Shown here: positions 1 to 7,457 of the stretch, piece after piece
Layout: every line of letters starts with the position of its first letter
How positions within the stretch are numbered: position 1 is the first letter of the stretch
From: an uncultured Treponema sp.
GTDB taxonomy: Bacteria > Spirochaetota > Spirochaetia > Treponematales > Treponemataceae
Direction: 5' to 3'
NCBI GenBank assembly: GCA_900319625.1
Contig: ONPD01000006.1
Coordinates: 111,140-175,139, forward strand
Length of the DNA stretch: 64,000 nucleotides
Position numbers and translations under genes: made by a program
The notes under the pieces: model-generated
The model's input: only the letters and a program-made list of their open reading frames with translations
Databases searched by the model: none
Told to the model about the DNA's origin: nothing

Positions 1-350
1 ATTCCTGCCGCCAGAAAAAGAATAAATATCTTTGTCAGTCTGGAAGTTTTTTTGAAAACACACTTTTTGGGATTATCTTCCAGAAAAAGTCTCTTCCCCA
101 AATACCGGCTTTTGTATTCAGAAAGTTTAAGGCTGTTCATCACAACAACATCCGAAAAGGCCCCCTTTTTTCCAAGCCTTAACTTTGAATCAAAAGTGCA
201 CTCATCAGAAAAGCAGGGATGCAGCTTTTCCAGTTCCCCGAACAAAAAGCGGTTACGGATCTTCTTCCGGCTCAAGAAAACTCTGAAAGGAAGCCTGACC
301 GCATACTGCTCATAATCTTTTTTTTGAATCACATTCTTTTTTACTGTCAT
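1..350 (-). CDS. Partial unassigned membrane protein of the secretion cluster
   Basis: This open frame begins with ATG at 350 and runs off the left edge, so only about the first 116 residues are visible. Its ATG overlaps the stop of the preceding gene in the ATGA manner, so it is translationally coupled and belongs to the gspD-E-F-G operon. The visible part is a basic, probably cytoplasmic stretch of about 105 residues (starting MTVKKNVIQKK), followed by a hydrophobic stretch (IFILFLAAG) at the edge that looks like the start of a membrane segment. A cytoplasmic head before one membrane span recalls GspL/PilN-type assembly proteins, but I see no diagnostic motif and give no function. Confidence 0.6.
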   Translation of the reverse strand, partial: MTVKKNVIQKKDYEQYAVRLPFRVFLSRKKIRNRFLFGELEKLHPCFSDECTFDSKLRLGKKGAFSDVVVMNSLKLSEYKSRYLGKRLFLEDNPKKCVFKKTSRLTKIFILFLAAG

Positions 351-673
351 ATTCTTTCCCTGAAATAAACCTCATAACGAACTGAAGCAGAAATCCAGAC
401 GCCACGGCAGACTTTTTCCTCCATCTGTTCATAATCAATGAAGTCAAGCTGCCACATCGCACGGCAGGACTTCTTCCATTCAGAAAGACTTTCAAAGCCC
501 TTTCCCTGACAGGTCTTTCTGAAGCTTTCCGATACAAAACGGGTGCACAAGGCTTCTCTTCTAAACCGGTCACGCTGTTTTGCCAAAAGTGAAAGTCCAT
601 AAAGACCTTTTTCTGCCGCACAGGATAAAAAAGCGTAAAATATAAAGCTTACAATTACCGAAGAAAACCTCAT
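347..673 (-). CDS. Small exported or membrane-anchored protein of the secretion cluster
   Basis: This 108-residue protein starts at ATG 673, which overlaps the stop of the upstream 72-residue gene (ATGA), and its own stop overlaps the next start. Residues 4-19 are hydrophobic, like a signal or anchor segment ending near a Cys-Ala-Ala. The rest is a charged helical region with four further Cys. The hydrophobic N-terminus followed by an amphipathic helix resembles a minor pseudopilin, but there is no Gly/Ala-Phe-x-x-x-Glu prepilin cleavage site. The function is unknown; its place in the operon suggests an accessory component of the same apparatus. Confidence 0.6.
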   Translation of the reverse strand: MRFSSVIVSFIFYAFLSCAAEKGLYGLSLLAKQRDRFRREALCTRFVSESFRKTCQGKGFESLSEWKKSCRAMWQLDFIDYEQMEEKVCRGVWISASVRYEVYFRERI

Positions 674-888
674 CGGCCGCTACCAGCCTTTATATCAGCA
701 AGTTCCACTTTGTTTGCGTACTCAAGTCTTGTCACTTCAAAGGAAGCCTCCTTCTGCCACCTTTCAGCCTCTGCTGCCACCTTCCCGCGTAGCGAAGAAA
801 ACCACAGAATAAAGCCTGCCGCAAAAGCCGCCATCAAAAGAGGATTTAGAAATCTATTCCCAGGAAACAATATCTTCTCCTTCGCCAC
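670..888 (-). CDS. Small single-span membrane protein of the secretion cluster
   Basis: This 72-residue frame begins with GTG at 888, inside the end of gspG (35-base overlap). It has one membrane span (about residues 15-31, LLMAAFAAGFILWF core), then a charged helical tail of about 40 residues. The longer frame reaching up to 1326 is only a shadow of gspG: the plausible part starts at the GTG, just downstream of a purine-rich GGGCGGAA. A single-span protein with a coiled-coil-like tail is compatible with a GspM/PilO-like scaffold, but it is too short for any firm family assignment. The start codon is the weakest part of the call. Confidence 0.5.
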   Translation of the reverse strand: MAKEKILFPGNRFLNPLLMAAFAAGFILWFSSLRGKVAAEAERWQKEASFEVTRLEYANKVELADIKAGSGR

Positions 889-1348
889 TTCCGCCCTTTT
901 TTTTGTCTGCGCCGTAGCACAAAAGTACATAGGGCAGATTCTCACAAACCTCTGACGGCAGGGCTGAACTTTCAGCGCTGATATACTCAAAATCTCCCCC
1001 CCAAGGGTCTTTTCCGGGCCTTTTATTAAGGTAGGGGCCGTTCCACTTTTCAGGAACCGGATAAAGCTCAGGCTTTGACCAAAGCGCCGCGATTCCCTGT
1101 TCCGAAGTTGGAAATCTTCCGCAATCAAGGAAGTAGCTTTGCAGTGCCTGGGAATACTGTTCAATCTGATTTTTAGCCGCCGTCTTTTTTGCAAAGCTGA
1201 TAAGCTTTGACGCTGAAACTGAGCTGCCCGCCGCAATGATTGCCCCGATTGACAGAACGGCAAGTGTTTCCACAAAGGTAAACGCATCCACTTGCCAGGA
1301 TCTTTTTTCAGTTTTTTTTCTTTCATTTTTTATTTCCTTCCTTTTCAT
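854..1348 (-). CDS. gspG: Type II secretion major pseudopilin GspG
   Basis: GspG-type pseudopilins are processed by prepilin peptidase and polymerise into the periplasmic pseudopilus that drives type II secretion. The 164-residue product has a basic 20-odd-residue leader, then Ala-Phe-Thr-Phe-Val-Glu followed by a hydrophobic helix, matching the class III signal with Phe+1 and Glu+5. The residue before the cleavage point is Ala where Gly is usual. The C-terminal globular part has the family pattern: FPTSEQGIAAL, GPYLNKRPGKDPWGG, and near the end GGSGEGEDIVSW (the calcium-binding loop region). It lies 14 bases after gspF in the same transcript. The identification is strong; whether it belongs to a true T2SS or a related filament is less certain. 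Confidence 0.88.
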   Translation of the reverse strand: MKRKEIKNERKKTEKRSWQVDAFTFVETLAVLSIGAIIAAGSSVSASKLISFAKKTAAKNQIEQYSQALQSYFLDCGRFPTSEQGIAALWSKPELYPVPEKWNGPYLNKRPGKDPWGGDFEYISAESSALPSEVCENLPYVLLCYGADKKKGGSGEGEDIVSWE

Positions 1349-1362
1349 TTATTTTCCTCCCG

Positions 1363-2313
1363 CTACATCAAATTCAGACCATTCATAACCGGCATCAAAA
1401 AATTTGCCATCAGAATAATCAGAAAAATTCCTGTTCCTCCTGTAAAAGCCGGCTCTACAAGCGAAAGAAGAAGCTTTGTTTTTTTCTCATTCTTCTTTCC
1501 AAGCTGGGCCGCAATACGCTCAAAAACATCATTTTTTCCTCCTGATTTTTGTGCATAATAAAATGCCTCTAAAATTTCTTTATCTAAAAGACCACGATTC
1601 TTTCTTTCAGGGCAAAAAGCCTTTGTCATTTCAATTCCATTTTCCATACGGGAACGCGCTTTTATAAAAAGCTGACCAGCCCTTGAATCCTGCCCCAGAA
1701 TATTGGCTCCAAGTCCTACCGCCAGAGATGCATTCACACCATAACGGATTAAAAATCCCACAGACAGAAAGGCTTCATAGAGGGGGCTGTCCCCAAGATT
1801 ATTTTTCAGGTAAAAAAACATAAGAAAACAGAAAATAAAGAGAAAAAGGAGATCGCAAAAAAGCGTTTTATATAGAGAAGTATTTATAAAAGACTCTCCT
1901 AATACAGAATCCGCATAAAAAATCATCAGGCCAGACACAAAAAGACTGAGTACAATAACAAAAAGAGGATATAAAGATGCCTCAAAGACTTTAGAAGCTG
2001 CCTTTTCCCTGCGTTCGCATCTTTCCTTCAAAAAAGTAAGTGTTTCAGATAGATTTCCTGTCTTTTCGGAAAAATCCACAAAGCTCACTGAGATGCTGTC
2101 AAAAGTGATATAAGGACAAGTTTTCATCGCATTAGACAGTCTGTTTCCCAGCCTCAGTTCCCCTTCAATGTAAAGGGCCGCCTTAGACAAAGGACTGGAG
2201 TCATTTTTCTTACTCATAATCTCAAGGCAGTCAATAAGAGGAATGCCCTGCTCCACGTAAAGGTGATAAAGTACCTTCAAGAAACGATGACTTTTTCTAC
2301 ACATCTGCACCAC
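1363..2313 (-). CDS. gspF: Type II secretion inner-membrane platform protein GspF
   Basis: GspF is the polytopic inner-membrane platform that couples the GspE ATPase to pseudopilus assembly. The 316-residue product shows two T2SSF-type halves. The first runs from about residue 10 (FLKVLYHLYVEQGIPLIDCLEIM) and ends in a hydrophobic hairpin near 110-160. The second starts near 190 and ends in a final membrane span at about 290-312. It is shorter than typical GspF (about 400 residues) because the N-terminal extension is missing. It overlaps gspE by 17 bases, indicating translational coupling. Confidence 0.85.
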   Translation of the reverse strand: MVQMCRKSHRFLKVLYHLYVEQGIPLIDCLEIMSKKNDSSPLSKAALYIEGELRLGNRLSNAMKTCPYITFDSISVSFVDFSEKTGNLSETLTFLKERCERREKAASKVFEASLYPLFVIVLSLFVSGLMIFYADSVLGESFINTSLYKTLFCDLLFLFIFCFLMFFYLKNNLGDSPLYEAFLSVGFLIRYGVNASLAVGLGANILGQDSRAGQLFIKARSRMENGIEMTKAFCPERKNRGLLDKEILEAFYYAQKSGGKNDVFERIAAQLGKKNEKKTKLLLSLVEPAFTGGTGIFLIILMANFLMPVMNGLNLM

Positions 2314-3679
2314 CTGCCTTTTCTGATTTTTTATGATTGATAACCGGAAGAAGACGCTTTCTCATTTTTTCTACTGACCGGCTAAGCAAATCCCCGTAGT
2401 TCTGATAATGATTAAAAAGTTCTTCCAGTTCCCCTTGGCTCAAAGCCTTGTCTGCCAGAAGTGAAAAATCAAAGGATGGAATTGAAACATCACTAAGAAG
2501 GCTTACATTGTTTTTGTCATATTCAAGCTCCTGAGAAATTACACCCCTCAAAAGAGAAGAAAGGATTCTGGAATCCACACCAAGATCCTTAAGCCTGAAA
2601 AAACTTGCAGCGGCGCCAGAGGAATGAAGGGTTCCGAATACCAGGTGGCCCGTAAGCGCAGCCCGCAAAGCCGTTCTGGCAGTTACTGCATCCCTGATTT
2701 CTCCAATCATAATTACGTCCGGATCTTGCCTGAAAATATGCTTTAAGGCCTTTTCAAAGCCCTTTTCGTCTTTTTCATCAAGATTTATCTGACAGACTCC
2801 AGGCAGCACATACTCAGGCGGATCTTCCAGAGAGATAATTTTCACACCGCCGCCCTTAAGCTTTACTATTTCCATCAGAATAGAAGCCGCTGTCGTTGAC
2901 TTTCCGCTACCGGTAGGCCCGCTGACAAGAACAAGGCCATTCTTTTTCTGACAAAGCTCTTCAATTTTTTCCAGCTGCAGGGAATTAAAGCCAAGCTTTT
3001 CAAGATTCAATGGAATGCGGCTTGTATCCAGGAGGCGCAGTACCACCGACTCACAGCTTTCCATACCTTTTGAAATAACGCTCATAGTGGAAACACGCAC
3101 AAAAACAGGATTATTTCTTCCATATATAAAATGTCCGTCCTGGCTCTTGTGCCTTTCAAGAAGATTCATACCCGAAAGCAGCTTTATCCTCTGAATCAGC
3201 TCCTCTGCGCGATCAGAAATCAGTTCCATTCCGTTTTCAATCCTGCCGAATACCCGGTAGCGGACAAGGTTATTTTCTATATGAATATCTGTAGCGTTTT
3301 TCAGCCTTCCGTCTTCCAGAATCTTATCCAGAAGAAGAACTGCGGCCGCCTCCCTGTCAGAGCTTTCGTTACTTGTTTTTATCTCTTCATTTTCAGAAAG
3401 CCCTTCTGTCTGATATAAATCTGAAACAATTTTTCTCAGGACCTTTCTGTTACCTTTTTCAAACTCCACAAGGGGAAGCCTTCTGTAAAGCTCGGGGCAG
3501 TCCTTCTGCTTTACCGCATATTCAAGAAACTGCGCAAAGGCATTTTTCAAACGCTGCTTTAAAATCAAATCCTTATCGTTTTCAATCAGAAATCTGATTT
3601 GAGTTCCCTTCTGTTCAAGGACCGCAACTCCGTTATAAAGACAGTATGCCGGAGTCAATTTGAATTTATATTCCTTCAT
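2297..3679 (-). CDS. gspE: Type II secretion / type IV pilus ATPase GspE (divergent C-terminus)
   Basis: GspE is the cytoplasmic hexameric ATPase powering pseudopilus assembly. The 460-residue protein has an N-terminal domain (about 1-110), the Walker A motif GPTGSGKST at residues 254-262, an acidic box around EDPPEY (285-290), the Walker B segment DVIMIGEIRD (321-330) and the His box TGHLVFGTLHSSGA (343-356). After this it diverges: the usual QRLxRxxC segment and the tetracysteine zinc motif of GspE are absent, replaced by a short polar tail. It overlaps gspD by 14 bases and gspF by 17. The motor core looks intact, so I read it as active but unusually trimmed. Confidence 0.9.
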   Translation of the reverse strand: MKEYKFKLTPAYCLYNGVAVLEQKGTQIRFLIENDKDLILKQRLKNAFAQFLEYAVKQKDCPELYRRLPLVEFEKGNRKVLRKIVSDLYQTEGLSENEEIKTSNESSDREAAAVLLLDKILEDGRLKNATDIHIENNLVRYRVFGRIENGMELISDRAEELIQRIKLLSGMNLLERHKSQDGHFIYGRNNPVFVRVSTMSVISKGMESCESVVLRLLDTSRIPLNLEKLGFNSLQLEKIEELCQKKNGLVLVSGPTGSGKSTTAASILMEIVKLKGGGVKIISLEDPPEYVLPGVCQINLDEKDEKGFEKALKHIFRQDPDVIMIGEIRDAVTARTALRAALTGHLVFGTLHSSGAAASFFRLKDLGVDSRILSSLLRGVISQELEYDKNNVSLLSDVSIPSFDFSLLADKALSQGELEELFNHYQNYGDLLSRSVEKMRKRLLPVINHKKSEKAGGADV

Positions 3680-5690
3680 TTTTCACCTCTGTTTTTTTAT
3701 AATCCCTAAGGATTCCTGATATTCTTTCCTCCGCCCATTTCTGGTCGTAAAGAGCTTCAGATCTTTCATAGCCGTCAAGATGGGGCACCAGATAAATGAC
3801 CATCTGACTTTTTTCCGTAATTTTTGCCTTATGCTTAAAAAGCAGACCTATCAGAGGGATTTTTGAAATAAAAGGAACTCTTTTTTCTTCTTTTGTGTCT
3901 GAGTTCTGGACCAGTCCGCTTAAAACCACAGGCTCCCCGCTTTTTCCCCGCACTTCGGTAGTAACGATTTTTTCTGTGGTAGGGGGAGGATTTCCCGTAG
4001 AAGACGAAGTATCTGTCCCCTGGCGCGAAAGGCTGGCCGTAACAGAGCTTGTAATCATGCCGTCTCCGCTCACCCAGCCAAGAATTTCCAGCTTGATTCC
4101 GGAGGTAATTTCCCTGGTAACGCCGGAATAAACAGGCTTTCCCGTTTCCGGGTCAAGATTGTTGTCGCGGTAACGGTAGGTGTTTGTATTCTGAAAATTG
4201 ATTTTCTTTCCGTTTACTCCATGCAGGGTTGTATCCGCAAAAACCTTGGTCTTGTTTTCTTCAATTGATGCCTGAAGGCTGGCCGCAAAGTTCATTCCAA
4301 AAGCCCCAACCACATTCATATTCAGGTTCATTACATTTCCAAGCAGGGCTGAAGCGGCTGTACGGTCGCCCATTGCCATTTTTTCTGCACTGAATACAGG
4401 TGTCCAGGAATTCTGATTTCCCTCATCGTACTGCAGAATTAAAAGGTCATAGCTTATTCTCTGAACCGGCTGGTCACAGACTTCAATCTTTGAACAAAGA
4501 TTTTCGTATGCTTCCCGGGTGCCCGTAAAATAGAGGCAGGAATTATCATCAGCCAGAGAAAAGCTTTCCCGGTTAAAATCCGGCGGCAGATGCTTAAGGA
4601 ATTCATCAGGCTTAAGAAACTTAAGGTTTACAAGGTGACTCAAAAGCTTCTGATCCGAATCTTCCACAAGCTTAGTGATAAGCAATTTTTCTTCTTCATT
4701 TACAAAGGCGTAGAAGGCACTTTTGTTGGGAAGGCAGAAGCTTTCAAGCTTTCCCAGCTGCTTTGTCACAAGAAGAAGAAAGCTGTCTGCCTTTGAAAAC
4801 TTCAAATCAAAGCGTTCCCAGTTTCTCTTTCCATATACAAGATTGAGTTTTGTACTGTTATCACTTGCAAAATAATAGATTCCGTCGCTTTGTACGCATT
4901 TAAAACCGTTCTGACAGCAAAGCTTTTCGAGAGTATCTTCAAAATCCTTACCGGAAAAAACAGTCCTTAAAAGCTTTGTCTCACCATTTGAAAAAACACA
5001 GAAGCTTCTTTCCCCTTCATCAGCTATGTAAAAAAGGCGGTCAAGAACCTCAAGAAAAGTTCCTTCCCGAACATCTACATCAAAGCCACCGTTTCCATTC
5101 CGCATAATACGCACAAAGCCTTCCGCATTACCGTTACGTCTCATCTGATTTTCATTTTTTCTGACAAAATGAAAGCCTTTTTCACTTTTCACACATTCGT
5201 AAGGGCCAAAGCTTCTGGCAAGACTTTCCATAAGCTCTTTAAGAGAAAGAGCCTTAAAATGCAGGCTGACCGGCGAAGATGGCAGACTGTCAAAGGTAAT
5301 AACTGCATCAGTTTTCTCACTGATTTTCTCAAGAATTACAGAAGGCAGGGTATCAAAGGCATCAGTATTAAAAAGTCCTTTTTCTTCGTGCACCCTTACA
5401 CGGCTAACCTTCCATACATCACCACTTTTATCTGCATAGAGGCGGCAGCTTTCAAGAAAAGAATCAAAAGCATGAGAAAAATCATTTCCAATAAAACGCA
5501 GGTCGCATTTTCCACTTACGGTTGAATCCGCAAGAATAGGAACCCCCGTATCCATAGAAACTGCAAAGAGAACGTCCTTTATATCACAGTCAGAAAAATC
5601 CCAGCTGAAATACTTATCCCCGCCGAAAAGCCCACCGCACAGACTCAAGAGAAGAGCCGCCCCACAAACTAACTTTCTACAAAGCCTCAC
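3666..5690 (-). CDS. gspD: Type II secretion secretin GspD
   Basis: GspD forms the outer-membrane channel of type II secretion. The 674-residue product has a signal peptide (residues 1-23, ending LFGG), an N0-like domain beginning at DFSDCDIKDVLFAVSMDTG, further periplasmic ring domains to about residue 400, and a C-terminal secretin domain. Diagnostic blocks are the region around 520-560 (EITSGIKLEILGWVSG), GEPVVLSGLVQNSDTKEEKRVP and the closing IPLIGLLFK followed by an LVPHL strand. It is the first gene of the cluster; the upstream gap is AT-rich and shared with a divergent gene. No GspC, no prepilin peptidase and no pilotin are visible here. Confidence 0.92.
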   Translation of the reverse strand: MRLCRKLVCGAALLLSLCGGLFGGDKYFSWDFSDCDIKDVLFAVSMDTGVPILADSTVSGKCDLRFIGNDFSHAFDSFLESCRLYADKSGDVWKVSRVRVHEEKGLFNTDAFDTLPSVILEKISEKTDAVITFDSLPSSPVSLHFKALSLKELMESLARSFGPYECVKSEKGFHFVRKNENQMRRNGNAEGFVRIMRNGNGGFDVDVREGTFLEVLDRLFYIADEGERSFCVFSNGETKLLRTVFSGKDFEDTLEKLCCQNGFKCVQSDGIYYFASDNSTKLNLVYGKRNWERFDLKFSKADSFLLLVTKQLGKLESFCLPNKSAFYAFVNEEEKLLITKLVEDSDQKLLSHLVNLKFLKPDEFLKHLPPDFNRESFSLADDNSCLYFTGTREAYENLCSKIEVCDQPVQRISYDLLILQYDEGNQNSWTPVFSAEKMAMGDRTAASALLGNVMNLNMNVVGAFGMNFAASLQASIEENKTKVFADTTLHGVNGKKINFQNTNTYRYRDNNLDPETGKPVYSGVTREITSGIKLEILGWVSGDGMITSSVTASLSRQGTDTSSSTGNPPPTTEKIVTTEVRGKSGEPVVLSGLVQNSDTKEEKRVPFISKIPLIGLLFKHKAKITEKSQMVIYLVPHLDGYERSEALYDQKWAEERISGILRDYKKTEVKNEGI

Positions 5691-5809
5691 TTTTTAATCC
5701 TCCAGACTTTTTGCTTACGCATATAAAGTCCACAAAAATTTCAAATTCCGGCAATGTTTTTAAAAAATTTTTCAAAAATTATGCATTTTTTTTGTTTTTT
5801 TAAGTGCCT

Positions 5810-5838
5810 TTGCACTTTTTAATAAAAGAGTGTAAAAT
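5810..5838 (+). promoter_or_regulatory. Sigma70-type promoter, near-leaderless, for the FGE-domain gene
   Basis: TTGCAC at 5810-5815, a 17-base spacer and TAAAAT at 5833-5838. The start codon is at 5849, so the transcript should have only a few untranslated bases. No Shine-Dalgarno is visible. Confidence 0.6.
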
Positions 5839-5848
5839 AAAGAAAAGT

Positions 5849-6775
5849 ATGAAGAAAATTCTTGTCATTTTACTGATGGCTTTATGCTGCTCATCATTAA
5901 TGGCCTTTACCCCAATAAGCCTTGTGACATTTAAATCTACTCTTACCTTCGTTCAAGGCCAGGACACCCAGTCTTATGTCGTAGTCAGGGAACTGAACCC
6001 CTTCTCCATAAATAAATACGAAACCTCTTATGCCCTCTGGTATGAAGTACGCACACAGGCAGAAAAACTAGGCTATAATTTTCAAAATCCGGGACAGCCT
6101 GGTTCTTTGGGAAGACGGGCCGCAATTCCAAACGAAGAAAATTCCTATCAGCCGGTAACAATGATAAGCTGGTATGATGCAATAATCTGGTGTAATGCCC
6201 TGAGTGAGCTTCAGAACAGAAATCCCTGCTATGTTTACGAAGGAAAAGTTTTAAGGGATTCAAGTGATACAGCTGCCTGTGACCTTGCAGACTGCCTCTG
6301 GGAAAATGACGGCTTCCGCCTTCCTTCCGAAGCTGAATGGGAATATGCAGCCCGCAGAACAAGAAGAGGCTTTCAGACTGGAAACTCTGTAAGCGGAACA
6401 ACAGGAAATGGAGATCCGGATGAGGAGCTTTTATATTCCTGGATTTCTGAAAATGCAAGTCATACTCACAATGTGGGAACAGCAGGTCTTCCCTTTGATC
6501 CAGAAAACATAACGGCGCCGGGAAGCGGAAATGCCAATAATGCAGGCATTTACGATATGAGCGGAAATATTCTTGAATTCTGCTGGGACTGGTATGGGGT
6601 CTATACAGAAGAAGAGCCTTACGGCAAAAAGGTAGGTTATGAAAGAATCAGCCGTGGCGGCAGCTTTTCAGAATACACAATGTTCTGTTACTGCGGCGAC
6701 CGCTACAGCTTTGATCCTAATGAATGTTACAACTACTTCGGATTCAGGATAGCCTGCACAGCTCTGAACGAGTAA
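5849..6775 (+). CDS. Secreted formylglycine-generating-enzyme (FGE-sulfatase) domain protein
   Basis: The 308-residue product has a clear signal peptide (MKKILVILLMALCCSSLMA) and then one FGE/SUMF1-type domain. The ATG at 5849 is preferred over the upstream in-frame ATG at 5804 because it begins the signal peptide and lies just after a good promoter. Family landmarks are PVTMISWYDAIIWCNALSE (about 110-130), GFRLPSEAEWEYAAR, YDMSGNILEFCWDWYG and the closing RGGSFS...GFRIA. Near the C-terminus a Cys-Tyr-Cys stands in place of the usual catalytic Cys spacing, so true formylglycine generation is doubtful. Many such domains in bacteria are carbohydrate- or peptide-binding exported proteins. Its 3' end overlaps the convergent phosphoesterase by 32 bases. 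Confidence 0.8.
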   Translation: MKKILVILLMALCCSSLMAFTPISLVTFKSTLTFVQGQDTQSYVVVRELNPFSINKYETSYALWYEVRTQAEKLGYNFQNPGQPGSLGRRAAIPNEENSYQPVTMISWYDAIIWCNALSELQNRNPCYVYEGKVLRDSSDTAACDLADCLWENDGFRLPSEAEWEYAARRTRRGFQTGNSVSGTTGNGDPDEELLYSWISENASHTHNVGTAGLPFDPENITAPGSGNANNAGIYDMSGNILEFCWDWYGVYTEEEPYGKKVGYERISRGGSFSEYTMFCYCGDRYSFDPNECYNYFGFRIACTALNE

Positions 6776-7436
6776 CCTTCCATTCATCATTAACTTTTTC
6801 AAGTTCAAGCCAGGCATAATTACCTTCCTGAAGAGGGCCCGGATTGATTACAAGGGTTCCTCCGATTTTATCAATGGCTTTTCCCTCGTGAATATGGCCA
6901 CAGATTACAGCAAGAGGCTGATTTTCCCTGATAAAATCTGTAAAAAGCTGGCTTCCGGCGTGAAGTTCTGCATTTACAGCATCACATTTTGTATCTTTTG
7001 GAGGATTGTGGCTTACAAGAATAAGGCTCTTCCACAAAGAAGCATCACCTGTATCCTTTACAGAGTTTTCCACGATATTAAAATCACTTAGAATTTCATT
7101 TTCCTGGCGCTCGTTGGCAGTTTTTCCCGTAAAGTAAGTTCCGCCGCCGCTTCCCGCAAAGGCAAGTCCTTCATGGAATACAAGGCTTCGCTCAACACAG
7201 ATATCCTGTTCTTCAAGCTCTTCTATAAATTCAGGCTCGTCACAGTTTCCAAGAACGGCAAAGATTGAATCGTGCTTTGTGCACAAGGTTTCAAGCGCAG
7301 TCTTTCCTGTTTCAGGCTTAAAGCATTCTGCAAAATCCCCTGCAAAAATTACTCCGTCAGCTTCTGAAAACAGAGAATCCATTTTGTCCAAAACCGAATT
7401 GTTTGCATGTAAATCGCTCAATACTAAAAATTTCAT
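6744..7436 (-). CDS. Calcineurin-like metallophosphoesterase (YfcE/MJ0936-like)
   Basis: The 230-residue cytoplasmic protein carries the full metallophosphoesterase metal-site series: SDLHAN at the N-terminus (Asp and His), AGDFAE, GNCDEPE, SHNPP and CGHIHEGKA, ending with the NPGPLQEG strand typical of the YfcE subgroup. Such enzymes are Mn/Ni-dependent phosphodiesterases; the natural substrate is unknown. It follows the TPR/GGDEF gene after 21 bases, with AGGA as Shine-Dalgarno, and is probably the last gene of the argS operon. Adjacency to a cyclic-di-GMP synthase is suggestive but does not prove nucleotide-signalling activity. Confidence 0.85.
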   Translation of the reverse strand: MKFLVLSDLHANNSVLDKMDSLFSEADGVIFAGDFAECFKPETGKTALETLCTKHDSIFAVLGNCDEPEFIEELEEQDICVERSLVFHEGLAFAGSGGGTYFTGKTANERQENEILSDFNIVENSVKDTGDASLWKSLILVSHNPPKDTKCDAVNAELHAGSQLFTDFIRENQPLAVICGHIHEGKAIDKIGGTLVINPGPLQEGNYAWLELEKVNDEWKVTRSELCRLS

Positions 7437-7457
7437 AAGGCAATTCCTATTTTATAA

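Noticed and set aside
310..621. 103-codon minus-strand frame near the left end
   Set aside because: It conflicts with the chain of ATGA-coupled genes in another frame that includes a signal-like N-terminus.
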